A DNA stretch of 64,000 nt from Callaeas wilsoni (GCA_013398955.1 VWPU01004545.1:1-64000), one strand, 5' to 3'. Counted from the first letter of the stretch, positions 23,763 to 35,942 are shown. A program made the numbers and translations. Notes: generated by a model from the sequence alone, not told the origin.

Positions 23763-23859
23763 AAGACTGAGGACTTAAATGGGGAACCAATGGTAGCTAA
23801 AGATTCCCAAAATATTCAGAGGCTCCACTTAGTTAAATTTATAACTCGGTTATTTGGCT
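23763..23859 (+). CDS. Candidate exon (segment C) of the same putative gene
   Basis: It begins after a strong acceptor (TTTTCAGTCTTCTTCAG) only 148 bases downstream of segment A, in the required phase 0. It is open as KTEDLNGEPMVAKDSQ followed by an amphipathic helix NIQRLHLVKFITRLFG. Two donors are possible: GGCT|GTAACT ending at 23859 in phase 1, which suits segment B, or TCA|GTGAGA ending at 23909 in phase 0, which would skip B and suit segment D. The frame then stops at 23937-23939, so a terminal-exon reading is also possible. The product is not recognised. Confidence 0.25.
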
Positions 23860-24363
23860 GTAACTACCTACCCAAAGTGCTGAGTTTAATTTTATTTATA
23901 TTGAAATCAGTGAGAGATCATTCACTATTTTCTATATAAAACATTATTTTGTGTCAACAGAGGCTACTATGAAATATCCTTACTTCGGCATTGGAAAAAA
24001 TGATGCACACGTTGTCACAAATTGTGAGAGCATATGTCACAGTCACTACTTACAACTTCGACTAAGTTTCATCAGACTTCAGCAAATAACAAGACCAACA
24101 TGGGATATCTGAGATTAGCACCAAACCTGGCTTAGTTTGTTTAAAAGGATTCAAATAAGACCACTGATCTTTAGAAACAGTGGCTGCTTAGGATTTTAAC
24201 AAGGGTCTGTATACTCCAGAAAGTCTGCACAGAAGTTGCCATAAACCACACGTGATATCTCACAGCTGCCTGTATAAGCACAAGAACATTGGATATTTTA
24301 ATGGACTATGGGAAAATTTAATGTAGTGGTATATATCCAGGGAGAGATTAATCTGTGTTTCAG

Positions 24364-24461
24364 CAGATTTCATCTTATTTCTGTTGGATTGGACAGTTAA
24401 GGATGTCAACAAGAAGTCATGCAAAGATTCCAAATATCTTAAGGACTTCATACCTTCACAA
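24364..24461 (+). CDS. Candidate exon (segment B) of the same putative gene
   Basis: The acceptor TCTGTGTTTCAG is followed by an exon starting at 24364 (or 24367 using the next CAG) and ending at CACAA|GTAAGC, a near-consensus donor. In the frame needing one upstream base it reads DFILFLLDWTVKDVNKKSC then KDSKYLKDFIPSQ, ending in phase 0. The hydrophobic-then-charged pattern with one cysteine resembles the DF-x-L-x-LL ... C arrangement before the fourth cysteine of IL-7, at the same 19-residue spacing from my memory of human IL-7. A second frame is also open, so coding status is not proven. Confidence 0.25.
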
Positions 24462-26287
24462 GTAAGCAAATCTTCTGAAACACAATTTTAAAGGGTTAAA
24501 AAAAAATGCAAAGAACTCAAGATGGTAGGGAAAAAAAGATAAATAAAATGCTATTGTTCTGCTGCCATAAAAAGAAAGGATAAATCAGGCGGAAAACTGC
24601 ACTACCTCCATGAACACGTTCCTGTACTTTTGGGGATTTTTAAGAGAGATTTGTGAAAAATAGCCCCAAACTCCAGTCATTAGAGAATTTTGCTTACTTG
24701 GAAGAGGAAAACAGAATTACTTAAACAGGGAGCTTTTTCTTTGGCTTGATTTGGGCTTCTTGTCTGTTTGTTTGCTTTTTATTGTTATTGTTGATGTTGT
24801 TCACCTACACTTCATGTTCCTGCAGCTATAATGTTTGGAAGAGCTAACTGTTGTAAATGGCATTCATGGAAAAAGCACATGGAATGACAAGGAGCGGAGA
24901 ATGCCTTACCTGTTTATGTTTCTGAAATATTTTGTAGAGAAAAATAAATACTAAGAGTAAAATGTCCCCTTGAGCCTTATAAATTTTTGTAAACGTTCTC
25001 AAATGCAGTGCTAAGAATTGCTCACACAAGTTGTGCCAGCTGCTTAATGTTTAAAACCCTGACCTTCACATTGAAGCAGCAGTGAAGACAACACATAGAG
25101 GAGGATCTTGCAGTTAGGAGCAGCATAATAGATCATCCAAAGACAGTCTGGAAAATTTGCCTGCTGATGGAGAAACTGCTGATGAAGATTACAGGACGTT
25201 TAGCACTTAACACCCAACACTACACTGTGCTTACAGAGTTCATGGTCTTAGGGGTAAATTGTCAGTCATTACTACTTTCTGCTTGGCCTTCTTTTCACTT
25301 AAAGCCATGGACCTACATTTTCAGAATTGTTTGTTCACTTGAAGTTAGCTAAACTCATTAAACAGCCATGTTTTGCATTAGAGAGACATTCTTTAAGAAG
25401 TTAATAAGATATGTCTTATTTACATTGGTCATTTTTATTTCTGCTTGTGGGGTTGCAACTGCTTATATCTCATATTAATGATATTACTGAGGTTTGAGCT
25501 TCTTGACTTACAATGGTAGAGTCAACTAAGAGAAACTCATCTTTGGAATTTTAACAAAAGCAGCTATTTGATGACTTACGAGGAAGTGGCAATATTTTTT
25601 CACATAATACGATATTTTCCCTTAAATGAGTCATCTCAGTTTAACCCACAGAATTAAGGTTTGATTCCACAAAGCACTTAAACACAAGTGCAGTTTTAAA
25701 CATATGACTAGTGGTACTGTTTCAAAAATAGCTCCATCTGTCATGCCCCCAAACTTGCGAATTCTGAAAGACCTTGTTAAATCAGCAGCTTCAGTAAAAT
25801 TGGCAGATTTGTGTCTGGATCACACTTAGTTTTCTTGTTTTATTTTCTTTTTCTTTTTTTTTTTTTTTTTTATGGCATAGGTCTTCAAAACAAGAAAACC
25901 AGTGGGAAAAATCCATTATTTAACTGACAGTAAACAGAGGACATAGTCATAAACAGTCAAATATACAGTACTGTGAACTCTGTCTATTAGAAGACGATTA
26001 CACACCGAGGTAGAAAAAGACTCAGACCTCACCAGGCAAGTAGTCCATTTCTAAACCTGTATTGTTCAAAAACATTCAGCAGCCTTAACTACAGATTGAG
26101 ATACCAAACATATAACAGTGCAATAAAACCAGAGCAATTGGTCACAATAAAGCTAGAATTCTGTCAAAACACAGTAAAATATTGCTATACAAAAGAATTT
26201 TTCAGTGCAGTAACACTGAATGAAAAGGGAGTCACGAAGCCTTTGGGATATGTATTTTATTTTTCCATTGAACTTGGCTCCTTTCAG

Positions 26288-26413
26288 AACACAGACAAAG
26301 GATGCACAAGGCTGCCTAGTTCTTCCTTGCTTTTTCAGGAAGAAAGGTTTCTGTTGATTGCTTTCATGTGCAGTATACATGTTCGCCTTTTTGAGAAGAG
26401 GTTTGCGTTTTGA
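26288..26413 (+). CDS. Candidate terminal exon (segment D) with stop codon
   Basis: A long pyrimidine-rich acceptor (ending TTGGCTCCTTTCAG) is followed by a phase-0 frame that reads NTDKGCTRLPSSSLLFQ, then a hydrophobic helix-like run EERFLLIAFMCSIHVRLF, then a stop at 26411-26413. The phase fits the donors of segment B or of the longer form of C. It would bring the cysteine count of the model to six. The open frame extends upstream of the acceptor to 26096, so an intronless reading cannot be excluded. The two-cysteine spacing here (21 residues between) does not match IL-7, which weakens that comparison. Confidence 0.22.
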   Translation, partial: NTDKGCTRLPSSSLLFQEERFLLIAFMCSIHVRLFEKRFAF

Positions 26414-26777
26414 TGCAAACACTGCAGAGGAAACTGCCAGGGATCCAAAAGAGGCAGGCTTCATATAAACCTGCTGTAGGCAGTGAATTAAGAATCTATT
26501 CATGTTAGTGTCAATTAGGCCTTTATAGGGCAAATCCTGACCACAGAAAAGGTCAGTGAGTGGAGAAGCTGCTCCTGGCTTTCACAGCTGGTGTCTACCC
26601 CAGAAAGCTGATGGGAATCCTGCATGGAAATGTGCCCATTCCACTTCTGGTGTTTAAATCTTGTAGTATCTTTTTTGGTCGTGATTATAATGGCATCTGA
26701 TTTGGTCCCATGGGACCTGAAGGTCTTCATCTTTGAGATTTCTGTCCACCTTTTCTGTTTTCAACCATGGAGGGCAA

Positions 26778-26783
26778 AATAAA
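26778..26783 (+). terminator. AATAAA polyadenylation-type signal downstream of segment D
   Basis: AATAAA lies about 365 bases after the stop of segment D, with a T-rich run (GGTTTCTCTTTTTTCTTGC) about 30-50 bases later that could serve as the downstream element. It is the first AATAAA I see after that stop. It is only meaningful if the candidate gene is real. Confidence 0.2.
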
Positions 26784-29589
26784 CAACACAGGAGCATACA
26801 GGAACACTGGTTTCTCTTTTTTCTTGCACAAATTTTTATCAAAATATCTTTAATCCTCCCTCAAAACCATCAGAAAATGTCCCAAATCAAGCTGTAAATT
26901 AAAGACAAGTATTTCAAGAACACTGGAAGATCTTAAGTGAATAAATCTTGCTAATGGTTGATGGGAACTTCGCATATAAACCAGTGGAGGAGGAATTCAT
27001 TCCACTCCCTTCCCAACAGAGCACATTTGCATTCTGGTGATCTCTCCTCTTGACTTCAGAAAGGGAGGGAAGCCGTGAAGAAAGGCTGGCCATAAATGAG
27101 ATCTATCTTCCTCTTGGACTACTTTTGAATGCTGATGTTCAGATGTCCACATGGGATTTGGTATTAAAACAAGCATCTCCCAGTGGCTGGGCCAATTCCC
27201 CTCTGCTTTCTTGCAAAGGTACATCATTTTGGGAAAACGTAAGCAGAAGTCCTTACAAATAATTGTCTGCACATAGCAGAGCTGCTGTGCTTTGGCCAGG
27301 CTGTGTAGTGGAAATGGCTTTGACACGAGCCTGCGCCAAAGGCCACTGCTGCTAATGTGCTCAGCACACCACACCTTTCTGTGCTTTGCTCAGTTACAGC
27401 TTTTGGTCTCTACATCTTCCCATGACCATGAAAAATAGATAGTTTAATAAACTAAACCAAAATCACAATTAAAGAACAGTAGGCCCCAAACAAGTATGTT
27501 GCAAATACATCTCTGTCTGTGTAGTAGGGATGGATAATTGAGAGCCAAACAAGGATTTCAAACTCCCACCAGTTTCTTGTCTTGCTCTTTCTCTTTCAAG
27601 GATCATGTGAGAGGTGCCAGCCTTCCAACGAAACACTAAATATTTAAAAACAACTCCACTCATCTGGTGGTTGGGTTTGAAGAACAAACATCAGTCCATT
27701 GTCTGGTTTCTGCCGTCATCTTGTACACACAGAAAGCCAAAGACTCCAAATAATTTTGTGGCCTCAGGCATCAACAATAAACAGTGTCTATTTGATGTAT
27801 TGGCCTATTTTCCGTCCACTGAATCTGCTGTTTTGATGCTGTTTACATGATCTTTTTTTTTTTTCTTTTTTTTCCATTCAAGTTTTTATATGCCCTGGGA
27901 TTTCTTTTTTTTTTACCTTTCTCAAATTTTCCTGCTTCATGTTTAGGATGCTGTTACTGAGGAAGAGGTGACCAGAGTGCTCTTTTACTAAAAGCATGAT
28001 TCTTGCAGAAACTTGCTATTCCAGCCTGATAAACTTCTTGCCTGTCACTGCACTTTCTAATTAAATTATCAAATATTGAAGAAAAAGTCCTGAAAGCGGG
28101 GAGAAAGGAAACATAATTATCCATGCAGTGGAGACAAAGAATACTTACTGAATGCAGTTTCTAAAGCTTTTTGCCAGACTTACGCTGTGAAAATTATTGT
28201 CCAGAAGGGAGGCTGTAAAACTGTTTTTGAAGATCAGTATGTCTCAAAAAGGACTATTGTACTTCAGATAATTGTTTTAACCTTTCTCATATGATTTATA
28301 AGGTCTTCCAACACTTGTGGTACCAACATTTGTTTGTGACTTTTATTGCTCTCAGAGCAGTCATTGATTGAAAGGACAGACCTAGTCTTTGGTCTCTGCA
28401 AAGACGTATTTTCAGGGAATTAAATGACCACTTTTTCCTCTCCACTCCTCAGAGCTTCTCTTCCCTGGGGCTTCACTTTGCATCCCAGGCTCAACACAAC
28501 CAATGAGTCAACTCTTTACAGAAGCAAGAGTAATAGACAATCTGAGGAAGCATTATGCATAATGCAGTAATTTATTAAAGGAAAAAGCTTGTGATGAATG
28601 TACAGGAAATATTTCAATGTTGCTCGTTGAAGAAAGGAATGACAGGTATATGCTTCTCAGCAATGATGATAAAGAAGCTGTAATTTTCCAAGCAAATTGT
28701 TGAGTGTGATTTACCTTTTCATTTTCAAGCTGTGTTTTAAAATAGCGGTACTTCACCAGTACCAACAGCACTTGCTGTCAGGGCGAGGGCAACAGAGGCG
28801 TGTGCTTTCTCTTCAGATTGCACAGACAACACGTGAGGAAAGCTGGCCACATAAAGGGTATAAACCACAAAATCTAAAAAGCTTTGGAAGAACTAGCTGA
28901 GCCAGTCTGTTAAGAAATATTGCTAGGGCTGGACTGGAGAGTGAAACCTACACCTGTACACAGCCCCAGGAAGCAAGTTGAAATCCTGTGGGGCAGAGAG
29001 GGGAGCTGAACTGAGATGCCCCACAGCCTGGGTGAGCCGCAGGCTCACCCAGGTGGTGGATGAAGCCCCAATGTTTTCACCCAACTGGTTTGATAAGACC
29101 TACTCTGAATACACCTATTATTTCAGGATCCCCACATGCCACAGGGAAGTGAAAAAAGTTAGCACCTGAACCCAGAAGAGCCCTTGGTCAAAAAATAGTC
29201 ATTGCTCTGTAGAGCCAAGCCTGGACCAAGGGCCTGGGCAGATGTGTGACAAGACAGCTGCGGCAATAGCTCAAAAATCATGTTTTATGATATTACTGCT
29301 TTTCTTCCTACCCCTGCTCTGTTTCTTAGGGCAGACCCTCTGCCACAGATCCTCCCTTTGCAAGGGAGTACATGGAATTATTTTTGGAATCTCCCCAGGT
29401 GCTCCAATGGACAGTCGGGAGTGAGGCTATTAGCAGCTGCAGGATGGATGTTTGGACTTTGAACCCAAAGGTATCCCTAAATCCCCTTAATCTGAAAACA
29501 TTTAGACATATTTTTGTCACTGAATTTAACAGAATTACTCTCATGCCTAATCATAAAACATTTCACGATCACTCTTAGTCTTGTATGAA
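26784..29589. other. Intergenic stretch with T-rich tracts
   Basis: Long T-rich tracts at about 27851-27872 and 27903-27914. A perfect 12-bp hairpin lies at 29027-29053 (listed separately). No gene recognised. Confidence 0.45.
29027..29053. repeat. Perfect GC-rich inverted repeat, 12-bp arms, 3-nt loop
   Basis: CCTGGGTGAGCC, loop GCA, then GGCTCACCCAGG. This is a stable GC-rich stem in otherwise AT-rich DNA. A hairpin of 27 bases is too short for a standard microRNA precursor. Confidence 0.8.
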
Positions 29590-29675
29590 CTGGGCTGTGA
29601 CAGAGCGAGGCTTTGAACCTCTTTTGAAACTGTGTTGGGCTGTCTTAACCACAAGACCACAGGTATTTTGAGAGA
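29590..29675 (+). mobile_element. MIR-type SINE relic (core to 3' part)
   Basis: CTGTGACAGAGCGAGGCTTT, then GAACCTCTTTTGAAACTGTG, then GCTGTCTTAACCACAAGACC. These align by order with the GGCAGAGCCGGGATTCGAACC ... TGCTCTTAACCACTAGACC segment of MIR consensus (recalled). It is highly diverged. Confidence 0.5.
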
Positions 29676-30387
29676 CTGCTCATTAATGTTTGCAGCATGT
29701 TTAGAGATCTGAAGATTTGAGAATCCTATAGAAGATACTACAATAGTAGTTGGCTATCTAGCTTTCTAGGGAAACTGTTGCTTAAGTTACTGGGGATTTT
29801 CATTCCTGATTAGGTGGATTTCTGCAATAACCAGTTGTGATACTGCTGTCAATTCTACTTAAAAACTTTAAATATATGACAAATAGTGAAAAAAAAATTA
29901 AAAATCAACCTTCTTCTCAGATTTTAGGTATTATTTTTAAAGCTAAACAGATATTCAAATGAATTGTTTGAATTCCTATTACTCTTTTTGCCTTCAAAAA
30001 AATAACTTCCATTTGCAAATAAAGCTCCAGCAGGTAGAGTTAATGCATCTTTCTTACATTTTAGAATCTGCAGATAAATTTAGACTATGAAGAAAAATGG
30101 GTGAATTAAAATACTTGTATACCTAACATCATTTAAAAATGAGGAGCAAGAAGACTGCAAAAGTGAGCAAAAAAATTTCTCGTCAAGGTCACAAACCTTT
30201 TTCAAAGAAATGTTTCTAGCTCATGGTTCTACTGTTGCATGTGCACATTCAGCCATCCTGGTTTTTAATCCCTTCGGCTGTTGTTTTCTGATGTCTGAAG
30301 ACTTCAGTAAGAGAGGGAGGAAGAGTTAATGTGGTTTAGGCAGAACATAGGCTTCTTGAATCAGGATCTTCAAATACAAGTATACAA

Positions 30388-30414
30388 TATTCCTACATGC
30401 TCCATGTAGGAATA
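30388..30414. repeat. Perfect inverted repeat, 12-bp arms, 3-nt loop
   Basis: TATTCCTACATG, loop CTC, then CATGTAGGAATA. The stem is exact. No family recognised. Confidence 0.8.
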
Positions 30415-31610
30415 ATTCTGGTTTTCCTTCCATAAATTCGTCTCTCTTAGACCTTATTTTGAGCAAGTTTCCACACAAATATGGCATAGGCTGTGCAGAC
30501 AGTACCGCTGATATATGACAAATGGTCTTCTCTGCCTCGGCCCACAGGTACTGCTTTAGCAGGAGGAGGCTTCCACCACCTGTGTGTAGCTTCAGGGATG
30601 GTGGGAACATCTCTGAATGTTCCTCCTGCACCCCTGTTCCTCCTGCACCACCTGCTCATTGCAGCCTCATTCCTCACACTGCCTCAGCCCAAAGCAGCGT
30701 GGTGCTTGAAGGGAGCTGAATGGTACCTCAGCCCCCTCCTCTGGTCCTGAGCCAGGAACTCGGCTGCGCCACATCTGCTTCATCTGCACTGCGCCACATC
30801 TCACTCCCTCCACCCCTCCATGCACCAGGCAGGATTGGGTCCCCCTCTGCTTCTGTGTGCCTGTGATAAATGACTGCTGGACAAACATCCACAGCTGGTG
30901 GGGCAGACACTGCTCCTGGTAATTTTGCAAAGTGGTTTCCCTGCTCTAGCAGCATAAATGTCTCCTTGCTAGTGCTAAATTCACGGAAGTTGTTTGTTTT
31001 CCATTTGGGAACATAAATCTTCCACAGACGATCCAACTCACTGAAGAAGTATGTGTAAGACAAATCTTTCCTCTTGTGTGCCTTTTGGGCAGGGAAATGA
31101 AGACCAGATAAAATAATCTTTCTATTTGTCTATACAAAAATGCTGTCATTTGACTTTAAATTTCACTTTATATGTTGATATTGCTGAGTTTTGTAATTTT
31201 ACACAAATCACTTTTGTGCTTTGTTTACCTAAGAGTCAGATCGTTTCATAGCCAGGTAAAGGGACCTAAGGTAGACTCAAATAAATTTATAAGCTAATTT
31301 CTATTAATTATGAAATGCATTTTTAAGACATTTATATTTTGCACAACAGGTTTGTGATCCTCTTCTTAAACATGCTACCTTAGCACAAGGTGCAGCGGAG
31401 GAAATTATTTCTATACAGGGATTTGAGATCTGCTTAATAAAACCGCCTACGGGATTAAAAAGGCCAGTATATGGCAATTCAGGTCCTACATCTGCATTCT
31501 TGAAGGAAAACAACATACTTGTTAAATTTTATAGGATTTTGCTCTGAGGAAAAACTTCAGGAGAAGGCCTTCCTCCTTATGGCCTACATCAATTTCGTGC
31601 AGCCATCAGT

Positions 31611-31655
31611 GTACATACACACATATATTTATATGTAGACATATATACACACCTA
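31611..31655. repeat. Degenerate AC/AT microsatellite
   Basis: Alternating purine-pyrimidine run built of CATACACACATATAT and ACATATATACACAC words. The partial symmetry could allow Z-DNA or hairpin forms. Confidence 0.6.
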
Positions 31656-34600
31656 TAGCAGCAGGCAGTGGCAACTTTCACCCAACTAGGAACTTTGTGT
31701 AGGTTGTTTTAAAGCTGAATGGAAGATAACAAGGACAATCCAAACACAGGACTCCTATCCTTAGGAAATAAGTAGTGCAGGAATCTTATTATGGGGGAAA
31801 AATAATAAATCTGATAGATCCGTTATAAATATGTATGTCTTCCTAACCTAACTTTGGTTACTGATAAACCAGACATAACCTTGTACTCAAAATACCAGTA
31901 GGCAGACCTATTTCTCTCATCATGCTACACCAAGATCTCCCACACTGTCACGCATAGAAGAGATCCATCGCTAACAGTACTGGTATCAAAGCGAGAAATA
32001 GGATGTTGATTCTTGTGCAACAACAGTTTCCCACTAGTGTGAGTTTTTAAAATTACATGCTTATAGAAGCAAACCCAGTTCTGAACTTGACTCTGACTCA
32101 GTGAAGTTACCTGTTGTAATTTCCAAAAGAACTTTAACACTCACTGACGTTACCAAGAAGTTCTCAGTTCCAGTTATGTAGGGTAAAATTTTCTTGCTGT
32201 AGTGAAAAAAGTCCTACTGACTTCTGTGGTCTGTGTGTGTGATTAAGGTAATCCTTGAAAATGCAAATCCTTTTTTTTTTTTTTTTTTGTAGTGACAGTA
32301 GTCAAGGTGGTGTCTGAAGCATTATGACTAACAAAAGGTCAGGGATGATCACCTAATTGCTCATCTGTGGATTGTCAATAGAGGCAAAGAGTGGATTTTC
32401 TACCTTTATACTGACTTTAGTTCCGGATACTTTAAATTTGTCAATTTTCACAGCTTTCAGCTATGAATATGAAATAAATCTTGAGCCTTTCATGAATAAT
32501 GTAATCAGAATGTAATGTAAAACTTGCTTGGACAGTGCTTTGCCAAACAGAAACATCCCTTCCACTCAAAAATACAAACTGCAATATGCTGACACCCCTA
32601 AAAAAATTGATCCTGTAAGAAAATTAATTTTTTGTGGCCCTGAACAAAACGCACAATTTTTGAACTTGGTATGTGACTTTTGGCTAAACAGTTGTTTATT
32701 CATCCCTCTAGAGATGAGCGGCATCAGTTACCTCTCTTAGAGAAAGGGGCTGCTGTCTGTGCAAATCTGCACAACGCCAAGGGACCTGAGGCATAGCTCT
32801 GGTGGGTGATAGCGGACAAAAGCAGCCCTGTGATGTGAAGAGATAACCTGGTCCAAACTTGCTTAACTCGCAACTGTTCAAGGAATTTTGGTGTGTTCTC
32901 TCTGTATCAGTAGGTTTATGTGCTAGATCATCTATCGCCTCTCATCCTTGAGCTGGTTAAAAATTTGAATGCCATCCTTGTTGTCCACTTTGGTTACTTT
33001 GTCAAGCATGTGACCATCTATATGTCACAAAATTCAGATCCAGGCAGGTAACCTGGTAGCTCACAGATTTGGCATGGAAAACTATGGCCGAAGAGGCAGG
33101 GTCAACCAGACTGTGTTTAGATAAAACGATAAAGGCACTGTTAAGCCAAAGTACAGCCAATAAAGCTGATGAAATGACGCTAAGCTTTTTCAATTATCCA
33201 AATAAACTTATTTTTTTTCTCCTTGAAAGGATAATTTATTCCTACTGACTTTCTGATAGTCGTCTTCCCTCCTTTTGCTGATCAGCTGCCAGGACAGAAA
33301 TTTGAAGGTGATAAACACTGTGTAGCTTCTTCTGCCATCTTGACAGGGGTGTGACTGTGAATTTACACAAAAGACTCTTTTGTCTTTCCTCTAGGGTGAT
33401 AGGAGGGTGCATATTGCTGTATCTAAGACTGTAAAACCAAGATCATGGTCCATACTGAGCTCTGTGTTGTCAGGCAAACTAGCCTGAGAGCCCTTGGAAA
33501 ACCTGGCCTGCAAGAGGAAATAAGAAGGAAGAAAAGAAACAAAACAGGGAATCAGCAAACAATAGGTCTGAATTGTCTTCTCAAATCAAATCACTTTTAC
33601 CACTGGAAAAAGGTAACAAAAGAAAATCCGTGCACTTCTGGAGAGCTGGTAGCCGGGTCCTCGGCAGAGCAATGAACCCCATGCAAGGCTGCGTGAGCAG
33701 AGAAAAGGAATAGACATCTTTCTTAACGGTTGATACTGGCTAAAAACTCACAAACTAACCTACAGAGCATCTGAAGACATTCAAAAGAGAAGTGTCATTT
33801 TTTAATCCGGCATTGCTGGAAATCAGACACAGTTGGTTTTTTAAAAAATTATTATTATTTCTTTTGACAAAGAGTATTTTTTTCTAACAAAAATACCTTA
33901 TTTTATAAACAGAACTTCTAATTGCATCATGCCAGTTGACTACTAGTTAATCTCATCTCAAATAAAGATCAGATTAAGGTGGTGCAATCATGAGAAAGAT
34001 CAACTCAAAAGGCAGCTGCAATCTGGGCTTGAAAAGAGTAGCACAGGTAAGCAATGTAGCTAGGATACTTTTGAGAAACAGGAGACACGCTACCTTCCCC
34101 TGTCAGCCCCATTTCATTTGCCCAGAGCAGGCTGTAAAGCAGTTGATGTTGGGGGACATAATGTAGTAAAACAACAAAGAGTCACGGCAATGTTGTCCTG
34201 CTTAAAAAATAAATGAATAGATTTGTCACTTTGAAAATTACAAAACATACTGAGTATTAAGAGTGGATTTGTTGGATTGGCAATCTGCTAGCAAGTCACC
34301 ATCTCTGCATGCCTTACTCACAAAATATGGTGCTCATCTGACCCAAATCAGGCAGAGGGACTGGCCCAAGACGTGTGACAAAGAAGGATGACAGCAGATG
34401 AGTGTTCCAAAAACCAACGGTGAGAGACATTTGCTATCCTGCCTGCAACCTAGGGAAGCATCTGTGTAGTTAAAACAGAAGCGCTGTTACATTAACCCAT
34501 GTGAAACCATTAGAAGGCACATAGCAAGGCCCATCTGTTTACTCAGGCCTCTGCGAGGGGGGAGAGCTGCCGTTTTGTTGTTTTTTAAGCACGAAAGACA

Positions 34601-35942
34601 CATGATTCAGTGTGGAATCAGGAAGATTTTGGTTGTTGCACCAATATTGAAGCTGCGAGGAGCTGCATTTTTATCTTTCAAATAGGCAGAGGGGTTAACT
34701 GACAGCCTTCATATTTCACAAACCAGAAAGCAAATAAAGAAATCAGCTAGAACGAGCTGACCTTATAATAAACAACGAAAAAAATACCTTTAACCACTAT
34801 GTAACAAAAAAATTGAACAAATTATTATTTTTAGGTATACATGCAACCGCCCCCCCTTTTTTTAAACCTCTGGTTCCCCAAACTAGAACTAGAACTAAAA
34901 CTCTTCCTGGCTCCGATAGGGGCCTGCAGCAGTGCGTGCCAGAAGGCAGCTGTTTGTGCCGCGGTGGGAAAGCTGGGCACTGCACAGCTGGGCGCTGCAC
35001 AGCCACGCACTGAACCGACAACCCCTGTCCCAAGGAGCTTACATTTCAACTGGGTGACTGGGGATAACAGATGGGTTGAAATGGGAGGCGATGAAAAAAG
35101 TGGGATACCGGACAGTCTCAAATCCCAGCTGTTTACCCACTCTCTAATATTGCCAAGTTAAAATTTCACAGTCTTATTGTCACAGCAGAGTTTACTCTGC
35201 TCTTCCTCACTGAGGAAGAGGAGCAGTGGGACCTTTGTGCATGCTACAGAATGGCTTCAGGCTGGAATTTGCTACTGAACCAGACAGTATTGTGATAGAC
35301 ACAATAAAAACTTCTGTTTTCTTCACGTTTCCTTTCTGCATGGAAAAGTGTTTGGAAGGCCGAGTTATGTGCTAAGTGGTAGGGAACGGCAGAGGCCGGT
35401 ATGCTGGGCACACAGTTCTGGAGGTCAGCCCTTTAACCTCTGAGAAGAGGCTGACACTCAGTGGGGGCTTACATGGCTTCGGGAGGCGACACATTTCCCG
35501 TGACGAAACTGAGTCTGAGGTGCAGCTGATGGCTTAATTCAGCTCCCAAGAAAAGTAAACTCTTCTGGTGAAACAGCCCCCACACCCAAGGACGCTTTTA
35601 AGCGAGGGATTCAGAAATAAAAACCCAAATGCCAATACGGGGACAAGCGTGGTTCAAGGCACTCTGCAGCTGCTGCTAAAATTGCCCCAAGGCTGTGACT
35701 CACACTGAGCCACCACCGAAGCGAGGTGCAGCGCCTGGCCGCCGCTCCACCCCATGGGCCGGCCGTCGCTGCTGGGGAAGGATGCCGGGCGACTCCCGAA
35801 TCGCCGTCTCTCCGGACCTGTTGGAGTGGGAACCCCAGGAAGTTTTTTCTCGGCACGTTCCCAAGCACGAGGCCGGCCCGGGCCGGGCGGGACACGGCAC
35901 CTGGGGGCGGAGCGGCAGCGGGGCGGGCCCGGCGTGGCCGGC

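Larger units (their letters stand above)
29676..35689. other. Intergenic stretch upstream of the CNKSR3 island
   Basis: AT-rich from about 29860 to 30140, followed by mixed sequence. It contains a perfect 12-bp hairpin at 30388-30414, an AC/AT-rich microsatellite at 31611-31655, an 18-20 base T tract near 32271 and an AGAACT hexamer repeat near 34880-34902. Between 35184 and 35226 nested short inverted repeats (CTCTTCCTCA/GAGGAAGAG) lie a few hundred bases before the island. No exon of a divergent neighbour was recognised. Confidence 0.45.

Noticed and set aside
26153..26533. Minus-strand open frame of 126 codons
   Set aside because: It overlaps candidate segment D on the other strand, has no recognisable domain and no splice or promoter context.
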